The position numbers and the translations under genes were made by a program. Below the pieces are notes generated by a model. The model saw only the letters and a list, made by a program, of their open reading frames with translations. It was not told where the DNA came from and searched no databases. From Pseudomonadota bacterium (GTDB lineage: Bacteria; Pseudomonadota; Alphaproteobacteria; Dongiales; Dongiaceae), in NCBI GenBank assembly GCA_016183985.1, contig JACPDN010000011.1, positions 62,001 to 126,000 of the forward strand: DNA of 64,000 nucleotides, read 5' to 3'. This document shows positions 46,203 to 55,173 of the stretch, piece after piece (the stretch's first letter is position 1; every line of letters starts with the position of its first letter).

Positions 46203-46964
46203 TTACGCCGGGTGCCGACAGAACGGATCGACGGCCGAAAAAGCCCGCCGTAGCTGCAGATCGACATCGGCCAGCTGCGTACGCATGTGCATGGCCGCCT
46301 GGCTGCGATCGTCCGTGACAGTGGCGTTGTTAAAGGCTTCCAGACTGACAAGCAGTTGTTGCAAGGCTTCCTCGGTCGGCTGGCCCAGAAGCTTTGCGAT
46401 ATCCTCCCGCTCCTCGCGGAAGAACGGCAAGCGGAACGCCGGCGAATTGCCACCGGCCGCCAGAATCTCGGCTCGTTCGATCGCCTCTGCCTTCAATTCG
46501 GTAAGCTCGAAGGAAACGAGAAGTGCCAGATTATGTGCCAGCACCCGCTGCAGCGCCGCGGTGCCGACAAGTGCCAGGCGAAAGGCGAGATAGAAAGCAA
46601 AGAGCGCCAGTGCGATCGCCGCCCCTCGCGTTACCCATTGATCGCTTAGCTGCCATTGTCCGGTCCTGCTGACCACCATGACGACACCGGCCAATCCGCC
46701 GGCAAGCAGCGATACCGCCATGACCCAGGCGACCCAGAATGGCAGCAGTCGTGCTCGCGCGGCACGCGGCAATGGCATGTCGTGAATCTCCAGGACGATC
46801 TGTCGCACAGCCATGGCAACGTCGATTACATAAAAAAAGACGATACGCCCGGCAGCCAGCGGCAACAGGATGGGCACCAGGAGGAAGGCACCAATCCGAC
46901 CGGCCAGACTGCGCCAGAATAAGGTCGAACTTGCGCAAGACGGCATGGAGCAGCAGGCAGCCAA
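46203..46964 (-). CDS. C-terminal part of a frameshifted membrane protein
   Basis: This frame makes sense from about SLAGRIGAFLLVPILLPL onward, with two or three membrane helices (RIVFFYVIDVAMAV, FWVAWVMAVSLLAGGLAGVV, RGAAIALALFAFYLAFRLAL) and a soluble tail to ...SAVDPFCRHPA. Its first 15-20 residues (MAACCSMPSCASS) are out-of-frame sequence of the partner. It appears to be the continuation, one base shifted, of the upstream frame ending near 46880-46930. No family recognised. Confidence 0.5.
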   Translation of the reverse strand: MAACCSMPSCASSTLFWRSLAGRIGAFLLVPILLPLAAGRIVFFYVIDVAMAVRQIVLEIHDMPLPRAARARLLPFWVAWVMAVSLLAGGLAGVVMVVSRTGQWQLSDQWVTRGAAIALALFAFYLAFRLALVGTAALQRVLAHNLALLVSFELTELKAEAIERAEILAAGGNSPAFRLPFFREEREDIAKLLGQPTEEALQQLLVSLEAFNNATVTDDRSQAAMHMRTQLADVDLQLRRAFSAVDPFCRHPA

Positions 46965-47550
46965 GGCCGAACAGATAAGTTTCGATGAAGATCAATTCCG
47001 AAATGTCGGTAAGGACGTTCATCAAATTCCGTTCCAGGATCGGCACCCGATAGAGGAACATCGGGCCGTCGCCGTCGCACAGATCGATCGCATCCGAGAT
47101 GCACTGGAAGACGAAGCCAAGCTTCATCGCCCGCACGGCGACGCGCGGCGCCAATTCAATGAGGCAGGCGGCATAGAGTCCGATGGGCGTCAGGCAAAGA
47201 AAGATGAGATCGCTATAATCGTCATCGCCCCAGGCACGCTCGACACGGTCGAAAATGCTGAATGACTCATTCGCCGCGATCAGTGCAAAACCCGATGCCA
47301 CGCCCCACCAGAACAGGCGCGCAGGTGCATGCAACGGATGCTGCTGTGCCAGCACCAATGTCAGCAGAGCGCCGATCCCCAGCGCCACGCTGTTGGCATA
47401 TTCCGCAAGTGAATCGCTAAGTGGCCAGTCGCCGAAGAACCGCACGACCAGCCAGCAAACCACGATAAAGAAGGCAGCCAGCACAGCCGCAAAAGTCCGA
47501 TAGAGCGACCTGAAGACGGGCAGTCGGAAGAAGTCGTCTGCAATCGGCAT
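46531..47550 (-). CDS. N-terminal part of a frameshifted multi-pass membrane protein
   Basis: The reading is convincing for about the first 215 residues: several hydrophobic helices (FAAVLAAFFIVVCWLVVRFF, ANSVALGIGALLTLVLA, LFWWGVASGFALIAANES, LIFLCLTPIGLYAACLIEL) and LIFIETYLFGLGCLLLHAVLRKFDLILAQ. After that it turns into Cys/Arg/His-rich nonsense that shadows the overlapping frame ending at 46203. The intact protein would be about 450 residues. It is unrecognised: sequencing error, true pseudogene, or programmed shift are all possible. Confidence 0.6.
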   Translation of the reverse strand: MPIADDFFRLPVFRSLYRTFAAVLAAFFIVVCWLVVRFFGDWPLSDSLAEYANSVALGIGALLTLVLAQQHPLHAPARLFWWGVASGFALIAANESFSIFDRVERAWGDDDYSDLIFLCLTPIGLYAACLIELAPRVAVRAMKLGFVFQCISDAIDLCDGDGPMFLYRVPILERNLMNVLTDISELIFIETYLFGLGCLLLHAVLRKFDLILAQSGRSDWCLPPGAHPVAAGCRAYRLFLCNRRCHGCATDRPGDSRHAIAACRASTTAAILGRLGHGGIAACRRIGRCRHGGQQDRTMAAKRSMGNARGGDRTGALCFLSRLSPGTCRHRGAAAGAGT

Positions 47551-47726
47551 AAAAGACCCTCGTCGTCCACTGGTTCAGCTCTTCTAACCTAAAGGACTGT
47601 GATATTGGCGCAACAGCCACCTGGATTTCGCAAGCCTTTAGACAGGCCTCTTGCTTCTTATTTATTATTACAACATTTCAATATCTTACTGATCACCGCC
47701 TGGACCGCGGACCTATTTCGGATGAT

Positions 47727-47756
47727 ACAATAAAGGGCGGGATTTGCATCCCGCCC
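47727..47756 (-). terminator. Intrinsic terminator of galU
   Basis: 9-bp stem GGGCGGGAT / ATCCCGCCC with a TTGC loop, 28 bp after the galU stop, followed on the minus strand by TTTATTGT. A neighbouring AT-rich stretch (47640-47700) has no gene. Confidence 0.65.
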
Positions 47757-47783
47757 GCATTCTTGCCAATGGCGACGCCGCAC

Positions 47784-48668
47784 CTAGAGCTTCAGCGACG
47801 TCGCGATGTCAGCCACGATTTGTTTCACAGCTTTGCCGACGATCGGATGTGCGATGCCGAGCGCGATGTTCGCCTCGACGAAGCCCGCTTTGTCGCCGCA
47901 GTCATAGCGGGTACCGGAGAAGCGATAGCCGTGGAACGGCACTTCGCCGATCATGCGTGCCATGGAATCTGTGAGCTGGATCTCGCCACCCGCACCCGGC
48001 TCTTGTGCAGCGAGATGGTTGAAGATCTCCGGCTGCAGGATGTAACGGCCGATGACGGCAAGGCGCGAAGGCGCCTTGTCCGGCGACGGCTTTTCGACCA
48101 GCCCCTTCACCTCGACCAGGCCATCCTTATCGCTGCCCGGCGACAGGATGCCGTAACGACTGGTGTGTTCCTGCGCCACTTCCATGACGGCGATGATATT
48201 GCCGCCGACCTTCCGGTAGACATCGGCCATCTGCTTCATGCACGACACATCGCCATGGACCAGATCATCCGGCAGCAGCACGGCCACCGCTTCATCCTTG
48301 ATGAAATGGCGCGCGCACCAGACCGCATGGCCCAAGCCATTGGGCTTCTGCTGGCGGACATAGGCAATATTGCCGGCGAGCGGCAGCATCTTATGGAGAA
48401 GCTCCAGTTCCGCCTTCTTGCCGCGGCGTGTGAGCGTGTCTTCGAGTTCGTAGGAATGATCGAAATGGTCTTCCAAGGCCGACTTGCCTCGGCCAGTGAC
48501 GAAGATCATCTCCTCGATCCCAGCCGCCTGGGCCTCCTCGACCGCATATTGGATGAGGGGCTTGTCGACGACGGTCAGCATCTCCTTTGGCATCGATTTC
48601 GTGGCCGGCAGGAAGCGCGTGCCGAGACCGGCGACCGGAAAGATGGCCTTCTTGAGCGGTTTGATCAT
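47784..48668 (-). CDS. galU: UTP-glucose-1-phosphate uridylyltransferase
   Basis: 294 residues from MIKPLKKAIFPVAGLGTRFLP with AAGGAAAA upstream; an earlier in-frame ATG is not conserved. Nucleotidyltransferase signature GLGTRFLPATKSMPKEML, VDKPLIQYAVEEA, QKPNGLGHAV, LLPDDL and VEKPSPDKAPS are all GalU features. It makes UDP-glucose for envelope polysaccharides and glycolipids. It is monocistronic with its own terminator. Confidence 0.96.
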   Translation of the reverse strand: MIKPLKKAIFPVAGLGTRFLPATKSMPKEMLTVVDKPLIQYAVEEAQAAGIEEMIFVTGRGKSALEDHFDHSYELEDTLTRRGKKAELELLHKMLPLAGNIAYVRQQKPNGLGHAVWCARHFIKDEAVAVLLPDDLVHGDVSCMKQMADVYRKVGGNIIAVMEVAQEHTSRYGILSPGSDKDGLVEVKGLVEKPSPDKAPSRLAVIGRYILQPEIFNHLAAQEPGAGGEIQLTDSMARMIGEVPFHGYRFSGTRYDCGDKAGFVEANIALGIAHPIVGKAVKQIVADIATSLKL

Positions 48669-48828
48669 CCCGTTTTCCTTAATACTGATGCAGTGCAGCA
48701 TTTCTGCCATGTGGCCGAAGCGAAGCACAAGCCGCGACCCATGAAAAGTCGCGGATATTACCTAAACGTCACGGCGCCAACACAAGAGCGGGCGTTCGGT
48801 GCCACAGCCGTGTGACCTTGGTGAAAAT

Positions 48829-49659
48829 CTAGGCAGGGATATCCGCTTCGGCCGGTGGCAGCAGATTGAGCGCGTCGAGTAGATCGCGGACTTCCTGCCT
48901 TGCGGCGACATGGGACATGCGCCACTGCACGCCCGCATCTTTACGGGAGAGATCCAGCAGTGTCAGGCCGCGCGGAAACAATTCACGAAAGATGACGCGC
49001 TCGGTGAAGCCCGGCGCGATGCGAAAGCCGATTCGCTTGGCGAGCTGTTCCAGCAGCTTGCCGATATCCCGCTTGTTGCGGGCGTCGAGACTGGAGAGGC
49101 GGTTGCGCATCACGACCCAGTCAATGGGCCTGCCGCCCGCCATCGCCCGGCGCTTCCTCTGCTCCCAGACCGTTTCGGCATAAACGCTGGGGCGTCGGAT
49201 GCTGGCGCCCTCGTCTTCGATGCGCCCGAAAAGATCGAGATCGAGGAAGCTGTCATTGAGCGGTGAGATCAGCGTATCGGCCCGGATATGCGCAGCGCGA
49301 GAGAGGCCACTGTCGCTACCCGGTGTATCGATCAGGATAAAATCATTGTCCTTGAGCTGTTCGAGGGCGGTGGCAAGATTCGCCTCATCCTCGCGTATGG
49401 CTGCTTCGCGGCTGTCGGTCTGGCTCTGATTGATCGGGATATGCGTCGGCATCGGCAAGGGCGTCAGCATGCTTTCCGCCGTCTTGCGCCGGTTCTCGAC
49501 ATAGCGCGAGAGCGATCCCTGCCGCGCATCGAGATCGATCGAGCCGACCCTCTTTCCTGCCGCGAGCAGGGCCACGATCAAATGCATCGCCGTGGTCGAC
49601 TTGCCGGAACCGCCCTTTTCATTGCCAAGGACGATGATGTGTGGCCCGATTTTCGCCAT
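48829..49659 (-). CDS. mipZ: Division-plane positioning ATPase MipZ
   Basis: 276 residues from MAKIGPHIIVLGNEKGGSG. A deviant Walker A (NEKGGSGKSTTAMHL) of the ParA/MinD group, DFILIDTPGSDSGLSRAAHIRADTLISPLNDSFLDLDLFG, VWEQRKRRAMAGGRPIDWVVMRNRLSSLDARNKRDIG and RVIFRELFPRGLTLLDL are all characteristic of MipZ rather than ParA. In Alphaproteobacteria MipZ forms a bipolar gradient that inhibits FtsZ away from midcell. It begins 5 bp after the stop of the molybdopterin oxidoreductase gene. Confidence 0.95.
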   Translation of the reverse strand: MAKIGPHIIVLGNEKGGSGKSTTAMHLIVALLAAGKRVGSIDLDARQGSLSRYVENRRKTAESMLTPLPMPTHIPINQSQTDSREAAIREDEANLATALEQLKDNDFILIDTPGSDSGLSRAAHIRADTLISPLNDSFLDLDLFGRIEDEGASIRRPSVYAETVWEQRKRRAMAGGRPIDWVVMRNRLSSLDARNKRDIGKLLEQLAKRIGFRIAPGFTERVIFRELFPRGLTLLDLSRKDAGVQWRMSHVAARQEVRDLLDALNLLPPAEADIPA

Positions 49660-49664
49660 GTGGT

Positions 49665-51728
49665 TCAGGCTGCCTTGATCCAGACGGCTGTATCGTGGAA
49701 TACCGCACCGCCATCGGGCTTGCCCGGTTCGTCCGAGACCAGCGTGTTGACGCCAAGCCCGCCGGGGAAATCGGCATTGCCCCACAGACTTTCGATCACC
49801 ACGACACCGGGCAGCACGCCGTCAAAGAACTTGGCGTGCAGGCTGATCTTGCCTAGGGCGTTGCCAACCTCGACCGCGCCGCCATCGGCGATCCCGTAAC
49901 GTGCACCGTCTGTGGGATGCACCAGCAAGGTCGGCCGCCCTTCCCTGGCGCGCGACGTCGGCGTCGGCGTGAAGGTCGAATTGAGGAACTGGCGCGCTGG
50001 CGCCGTCACCAGGCGCAGCGGATGCTGATCGTTCGGCGTATCGTTCAAGGGCGCGTAATCCGGCAGCGATGGCAGGCCTTCGACATCGTCGCCGATTGTC
50101 GACCAGTCCGGCTTGAAGCGGAACTTCTTGTCGGCATGGCCGAAACCGTTGAGAAAATGCCCCGTCTCGAAATCCACCGCGCAATCTTCCCAATGCGCGT
50201 CATAGAGTTCCTGCGCCGATTTGTGGCCGGAGATCTTCAGCGTTTCGTCGATGATCTCCCATTCCGACATCGCAAAACCGCGATGGCGGGCGCCCAGCCG
50301 TTTCGCCAATTCCGAGATCACGTAATGATTGGGCTTCGCCTGCCCCAGGGGCTCGACGACCTTGCGTGTCACCTGCAGATGCGTGTGGCCGCTGGCGCGA
50401 TAGATATCGTCATGCTCCAGGAAGGTCGTGGCCGGCAGCACGATATCCGCCATCGCTGCCGTCTCGGTCATGAACTGCTCGTGGACGGCGACGAACAGAT
50501 CGCCCCGCATGAAGCCCTGCCGCACCAGCGTCGAGTTCGGACAGACATTCATCGGGTTGGTGTTCTGGATGATCATCGCCGCGACCGGTGGGCCTTTGCC
50601 GAGATCCCGCTTGTCGCCGGTAAGGATGGCGCCGAGCCGCGACTGGTCGAGCTGGCGCACCGAACGGTCGACCATGTCCAACCCTTGGATGAGCGTGTTG
50701 TTGAGATGGTAGATCGTGCGGTTGGAATAATGCGCCCCGCCGCCCTTCTCTTTCCAAGCGCCAGTAATCGTCGGCAGGCAGCTGACGGCATGGAGATTGA
50801 CCGCTCCGTTCCGGGTCCGGGAGAAGCCGTAACCGACCCGAATGAAGCTCTTTTTGCTACGACCGTACAATCTGGCGAAGTCGCGGATGGTCGCCGCCGG
50901 CACCCCCGTGATCGCCTCGGCCCATTCCGGCGAGCGGCTGGCCACATGGCGCTCCAACTCCTCGGGCGCATCCGAATAGCGGACAAGATAATCGCGGTCG
51001 GCGAAGCCCTCGGCAAAGAGCACATGCATCACCGCGACCGCCAACGCCCCGTCGGTGCCGGGCCGCAGCATAAGATGCTGATCCGCGGCTTCCGCCGTCC
51101 CGGTGCGATAGGGGTCGATCACGACCAGTTTCGCGCCGCGCACCTTCCGGGCACGGGCGATATGGGTCATCACGTTGACCTGGGTCGCCACCGGATTGCC
51201 GCCCCAGACCACGATGAGGTCGCTCTCTGCCATCTCGCGGCTGTCGACACCACGCATCACGCCGACGCCAGCAGCCCAGCCGGCATCAGACAGCGATACG
51301 CAGATCGTGCTCTTCTGGCGCGAATACTTCTTCTCATGCGTCAGGCGAAAGATGCCGTCGCGCTGCACCAGGCCCATCGTGCCGGCATAATAATAGGGGA
51401 ACACCGCCTCGGCACCGTAGCGCCGCTCGGCTTCCTGGAACTTCGCCGCAATCTCATCAAGCGCGTCGCTCCAACTTATGGACTGGTAAGCTGCCCGCCC
51501 CACACCCTTGGCACCGACACGCCGCAGCGGTTGGCTCAGGCGATCCGGGTGGTGCTGCCGCTCGGCATAGCGCGCAACCTTCGCGCAGACGACACCGGCG
51601 GTATAGGTATTGGCCTTGGCCCCGTGGATGCGGCCGATCTCGGTCGGTGAGATTCGCTCGACCTCAAGTGCGCAAGTCGAGGGGCAATCATGCGGACAAG
51701 CGGAGTGTACGATATCAAAAGGCGCCAT
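49665..51728 (-). CDS. Molybdopterin-dependent oxidoreductase (DMSO reductase superfamily)
   Basis: 687 residues. N-terminal 4Fe-4S site CPHDCPSTC...VVCAKV, then molybdopterin regions WGGNPVATQVNVMTHI, VVIDPYRTGTAEAADQHLMLRPGTDGALAVAVMHVLF and, C-terminally, the dinucleotide-binding domain (RPTLLVHPTDGARYGIADGGAVEVGNALG). No Tat signal is visible, so probably cytoplasmic. The subgroup resembles 'molybdopterin oxidoreductase family protein' of biotin-sulfoxide or formate-dehydrogenase type; the substrate is unknown. Placement 5 bp before mipZ suggests co-transcription. Confidence 0.88.
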   Translation of the reverse strand: MAPFDIVHSACPHDCPSTCALEVERISPTEIGRIHGAKANTYTAGVVCAKVARYAERQHHPDRLSQPLRRVGAKGVGRAAYQSISWSDALDEIAAKFQEAERRYGAEAVFPYYYAGTMGLVQRDGIFRLTHEKKYSRQKSTICVSLSDAGWAAGVGVMRGVDSREMAESDLIVVWGGNPVATQVNVMTHIARARKVRGAKLVVIDPYRTGTAEAADQHLMLRPGTDGALAVAVMHVLFAEGFADRDYLVRYSDAPEELERHVASRSPEWAEAITGVPAATIRDFARLYGRSKKSFIRVGYGFSRTRNGAVNLHAVSCLPTITGAWKEKGGGAHYSNRTIYHLNNTLIQGLDMVDRSVRQLDQSRLGAILTGDKRDLGKGPPVAAMIIQNTNPMNVCPNSTLVRQGFMRGDLFVAVHEQFMTETAAMADIVLPATTFLEHDDIYRASGHTHLQVTRKVVEPLGQAKPNHYVISELAKRLGARHRGFAMSEWEIIDETLKISGHKSAQELYDAHWEDCAVDFETGHFLNGFGHADKKFRFKPDWSTIGDDVEGLPSLPDYAPLNDTPNDQHPLRLVTAPARQFLNSTFTPTPTSRAREGRPTLLVHPTDGARYGIADGGAVEVGNALGKISLHAKFFDGVLPGVVVIESLWGNADFPGGLGVNTLVSDEPGKPDGGAVFHDTAVWIKAA

Positions 51729-51806
51729 ATTTCAATGCCATAGCCATTTCGCGGCTGGGTAGCCATAATTGGCCGCACTCTACCCTCAAGACGTGGGACC
51801 GGCAAC

Positions 51807-52220
51807 GTGATCGACAAAGGCACCAAAATTCTTAAGGGCGGCTGCCTATGCGGCGCCGTCCGGTATGAAGTGGCGGATGCCTTCCGCTATGCCATGAACT
51901 GCCATTGCTCCCAATGCCGCCGCGCCACCGGCGCCGCTTTCAAACCCTTTGGCGGCATCGAGATCGCGAAATTCAAAGTGACCGCCGGCGACGACCGACT
52001 CGTGCGCTATGGGGATGGTATCGATTACGACCTGCATTGCGGCCAATGCGGGTCGCTCATCTATTCGGTCGTGCGCGACGGTGCCTATGCGCATGTGACC
52101 TATGGCACACTGGCCGACGCCCCAAGCCTTGCGCCCACCGAGCACATCTTTGTCGGCTCCAAGGCGCCATGGTTCACCATCACCGACGAGTTGAAGCAGC
52201 ATCTGGAATTCCCCAGCTAG
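51807..52220 (+). CDS. GFA-family (glutathione-dependent formaldehyde-activating-like) zinc protein
   Basis: 137 residues with the GFA zinc pattern: GGCLCGAVRYEV, then MNCHCSQCRRATGAAFKPFGGI and LHCGQCGSLIYSVV. The Cys sets bind two zinc ions. Family members are named after Gfa, but most have no shown formaldehyde-glutathione activity, so the role is open. Single gene, divergent from the molybdopterin oxidoreductase. Confidence 0.88.
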   Translation: MIDKGTKILKGGCLCGAVRYEVADAFRYAMNCHCSQCRRATGAAFKPFGGIEIAKFKVTAGDDRLVRYGDGIDYDLHCGQCGSLIYSVVRDGAYAHVTYGTLADAPSLAPTEHIFVGSKAPWFTITDELKQHLEFPS

Positions 52221-52276
52221 CCCCTCGTCCCGCCGCCGACGCATGTCGGCATGCGCCGACAGGGCGGGGAGAGGGG
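52221..52276. terminator. Long inverted repeat between convergent genes
   Basis: CCCCTCGTCCCGCC is paired with GGCGGGGAGAGGGG (two mismatches), with an inner CGACGCATGTCGGCATGCGCCG fold region. It starts right after the GFA stop and faces the end of the DUF1028 gene. Probably a two-way terminator or a dispersed palindromic repeat copy. Confidence 0.5.
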
Positions 52277-52324
52277 ACTCCTAAGTGCCGCTCTGCGTCA
52301 TCGCATCGACGATGTTGCGGATCG

Positions 52325-53014
52325 CTATTTATCGGCACCCATATCCCCGGGCACCCCGTAGGAAGGCGCCGCATCGGGGTTCAACGCACGGGTAATATAG
52401 GCATCCATTTGGGGCTGATAGTCTTCCCAGAGGCGCTTCAGACGGACGATGGGGTTATCGTCGCTCCAATCGACACGAAGGTCGACCAACGGCCAGCTTT
52501 GTTCGTGGACGACGAGGAGCCCTGCAGAATGCACAGGCCCCATCTCACCGCCTGCGACGATGCCGGCTTCAAGCCCCATCAGCAGGCGGTCGGCCAGATG
52601 ACGGCCCTTGGATTGCACGAAGGCCCGCACCATGGTGGCGGGTAGGTTGGAGTTCTGCAGCAGATTACCGGCAGCGACGCAATCCTCACCTTCCGCCACG
52701 TTATTGGTGCCGAGCGTCTTGGCGCCGGTCCAATGCGCCGTGCGCCCCTGCTTGTCGATGATCGTCACCTGGCGGTGCTGCGATGCTGGTGCCTTGGCCA
52801 TCAGGGTCTTCAACGCATCGGGCGCACTCATGCCTTGCGCCAACAGATCGAGGCCCTGATTGCCGAGGCGTGGATCGGTGACATTCTGCGTCGCAACCGC
52901 GCCGACGCCGGCCCTGGCCCAGGGACAGCGCGACGCGACCGCGATCGACGAGGTAGTGATCGCCACCCCGAACATGCCGGTGTCGGCGCAACGGCCGACG
53001 AGCGAGAAGGTCAT
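52325..53014 (-). CDS. DUF1028-family protein
   Basis: 229 residues that match the DUF1028 (PF06267) pattern: TFSLVGRCADTGMFGVAITTSSIAVASRCPWARAGVGAVATQNVTDPRLG, GAKTLGTNNVAEGEDCVAAGNLLQN and LADRLLMGLEAGIVAGGEMGPVHSAGLLVV. The fold is Ntn-hydrolase-like; biochemical function unknown. It is 12 bp downstream of the RidA gene and in one operon with the HpaB-type gene, a setting suggesting a hydrolase for an intermediate of that pathway. Confidence 0.85.
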   Translation of the reverse strand: MTFSLVGRCADTGMFGVAITTSSIAVASRCPWARAGVGAVATQNVTDPRLGNQGLDLLAQGMSAPDALKTLMAKAPASQHRQVTIIDKQGRTAHWTGAKTLGTNNVAEGEDCVAAGNLLQNSNLPATMVRAFVQSKGRHLADRLLMGLEAGIVAGGEMGPVHSAGLLVVHEQSWPLVDLRVDWSDDNPIVRLKRLWEDYQPQMDAYITRALNPDAAPSYGVPGDMGADK

Positions 53015-53026
53015 CCGAGCCCTTTC

Positions 53027-53551
53027 CTACTTCTTGCGAGCAGCCCTCTTGCTGGCCGTCTTCTTGGTGCGATCCACCTTGTCGGCGGTATCCTTCCATT
53101 GCAAAGCGGCGGGCGGCTCCTGGATGTTCTTCATACGACTTTCCGGGATCACCGCATAGGCGTCGATTTCCATGACCCATTCCGGCCGGGCAAGGCCCTG
53201 CACCACCAGGCCGGTCGAAACCGGATACACACCCTTCAGATGTTTGCCGACGACCCGGTAGACATCCTCGCGATAGCGCGGATCGGTGATGTAGATGACG
53301 ATCTTGCAGATATCGGCAAGCTTGCCACCCTGCTCTTCCAGCAGCTGGCGGACATTGCGCATCGCCTGCTCTGATTGCTGGGCAGCACTGCCGACACCCA
53401 CCATCGATCCATCCAGCGCCTGGCCGACCTGGCCGCGCAGGAAGATATGGTTGCCGGCCCTGACTGACATCGAGAGATCGTTGTCGAGGGTCTGTTCAGG
53501 ATAGGTCTTCTTGGTATTGAACTTCCTGAGACGAACGTGGCTGTAGCTCAT
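53027..53551 (-). CDS. RidA-family (YjgF/UK114) protein with basic C-terminal tail
   Basis: About 174 residues from MSYSHVRLRKFN; the stop of the HpaB-type gene is 5 bp upstream. RidA features: NHIFLRGQVGQALDGSMVG, SEQAMRNVRQLLEEQGGKLADICKIVIYITDPRYREDVYRVV, and the terminal WVMEIDAYAVIP. RidA proteins hydrolyse reactive imines or enamines. A Lys/Ala-rich tail of about 35 residues (TKKTASKRAARKK) is unusual for the family. Middle gene of the HpaB-RidA-DUF1028 operon. Confidence 0.87.
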   Translation of the reverse strand: MSYSHVRLRKFNTKKTYPEQTLDNDLSMSVRAGNHIFLRGQVGQALDGSMVGVGSAAQQSEQAMRNVRQLLEEQGGKLADICKIVIYITDPRYREDVYRVVGKHLKGVYPVSTGLVVQGLARPEWVMEIDAYAVIPESRMKNIQEPPAALQWKDTADKVDRTKKTASKRAARKK

Positions 53552-53556
53552 TGTCT

Positions 53557-55023
53557 TCACTTCTTCTTCCATTGATCCATGACGCAGTCTGACAGGCCGG
53601 CGCAATCCTTGACATAGGAGAGTGCGTTCGACATATCGAAATTCATATAGATGTGATTGAGATGTGCAAAGGGCGGCGACTGGGCAAAGAGCTCGAAGGT
53701 CACCATATGCCCGGCACGGTCCGAATTGAGCAGATCGCGCGCGAAGGCCAGCAGCTTGCGGCGATCTTCGGCTTGCCAGAATTCGTTGACCGAATAGTAC
53801 TTTTCCATCCAATCCTTGATTTCCGGATTGTCGAAGGTCGCTTTGTCCGGTGTCACGCAGATCTGGCCGCCGCACAGCTCACGCGCCAGATGCATCATGG
53901 CCGGCAGCTGATTGATGGCGGCATAGCGGCCGGTAAAGAGCAGTGATGAGTTCGGCATCAGCAGGCCGCCCGGACTCTTCTCGGCCATGGTGATGGACGC
54001 GATGAGATGTGCGTTGATCGCCTCACGATACTGCATGAGAAGGGCAAGCTTCTCGCGCACCGCCTGCTGCGCATCAAGCCCGGTCTGCTTGGCATTGAAC
54101 GCTGCCGCCCCCAGCATCATGTCGGCGATATAGAGCAGGCGCAGGGTGAAGGGATAGGCGCTGTAGCGATGCAATGTGCCGCGGATGAAAGCCGCCGCCT
54201 TGGTGTGGCGATAGAACAGCACGTTTTCCCACGGGATCAGCACATCGTCGAACACCAGCAGCGTATCGACCTCATCAGCGCGGTTCGACAGCGGGTAATC
54301 GTCGGCCGAGGCGCGCCCCGTAAAGCCCGTGCGGCAAATATGCTTGAGGCCCGGCGCTCCCATGTCGCAGATGAAACCGACGGCATAATCGCTGAGCTTG
54401 TCGTCACCCCAATTGGCGATGGTGGGCTTCACGAAAGCCTGATTGGCATAGGCGGCGGCCGTCTCATATTTGGCACCGCGCACGATGATGCCCTGGTCGG
54501 TCTCCTTCACCAGATGCAGCAGCATGTCCGGGTCCTGATCCTGCGGCCGCTTGGATCGGTCGCCCTTGGGATCGGTGTTGGCCGAGACATGAAAGGTGTC
54601 CGAGTTGAGGACATGCTGGATGTGATTCTCGATATTCTTCGAGAATTGCGGGTCGACCTCGTTGAGGATATCGCGCCCGTCATAGAGCGACCACATCTCG
54701 CCCACCGTCTCGTCGCCGACGCGCACGGCGTAGCCCCGGATATCGCGCATGACTGCGTCGATGGCGCGGCGCTTGGCGTGCCAGTCTTCCTGCGTGTGCG
54801 GCAGCTTGTAGCCGATGCAGTTTTCCTGTCCCGTCGTCTCATCGCGATAGGACATGACCGATTTGGTCTTTTGCTCATGCGCCATGTCATAGATGCGGGC
54901 ACGCACGTCGACGATCGGCTTGAAGGCCGGATGCGTTGTCACATCCTTCACCTTTTCGCCATTGATCCAGATTTGCCGGCCGTCCTTCAGGCTGTCGCGG
55001 TATTGGGCCCCGGTCCGCAGCAT
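53557..55023 (-). CDS. 4-hydroxyphenylacetate 3-hydroxylase-type flavin monooxygenase, HpaB family
   Basis: About 488 residues from MLRTGAQYRDSLKDGRQIWINGEKV, the classic HpaB start, with AGGGGG upstream; the longer frame is unconserved. It has the acyl-CoA-dehydrogenase-like fold of HpaB/PvcC: GMAHEQ-like YDMAHEQ, TDPKGDRSKRPQDQ, and PWENVLFYRHT. It uses FADH2 from a separate reductase to hydroxylate a phenol or related ring; no reductase gene is adjacent. Divergent from a LysR regulator; downstream RidA and DUF1028 genes complete the operon. Confidence 0.88.
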   Translation of the reverse strand: MLRTGAQYRDSLKDGRQIWINGEKVKDVTTHPAFKPIVDVRARIYDMAHEQKTKSVMSYRDETTGQENCIGYKLPHTQEDWHAKRRAIDAVMRDIRGYAVRVGDETVGEMWSLYDGRDILNEVDPQFSKNIENHIQHVLNSDTFHVSANTDPKGDRSKRPQDQDPDMLLHLVKETDQGIIVRGAKYETAAAYANQAFVKPTIANWGDDKLSDYAVGFICDMGAPGLKHICRTGFTGRASADDYPLSNRADEVDTLLVFDDVLIPWENVLFYRHTKAAAFIRGTLHRYSAYPFTLRLLYIADMMLGAAAFNAKQTGLDAQQAVREKLALLMQYREAINAHLIASITMAEKSPGGLLMPNSSLLFTGRYAAINQLPAMMHLARELCGGQICVTPDKATFDNPEIKDWMEKYYSVNEFWQAEDRRKLLAFARDLLNSDRAGHMVTFELFAQSPPFAHLNHIYMNFDMSNALSYVKDCAGLSDCVMDQWKKK

Positions 55024-55173
55024 TGGTGATCGCCCCCTGTTTAATCCCTGAGCCCTCATTGCTTTGGGGCCCATGCTGGAATCATTGGCATGCATCCAAT
55101 TCGCAATCATCTTGCCCGGCACCTTTGGCAATGAGAAAATATTTTTATCTTTCGAATTGGATCGGATTTATTA

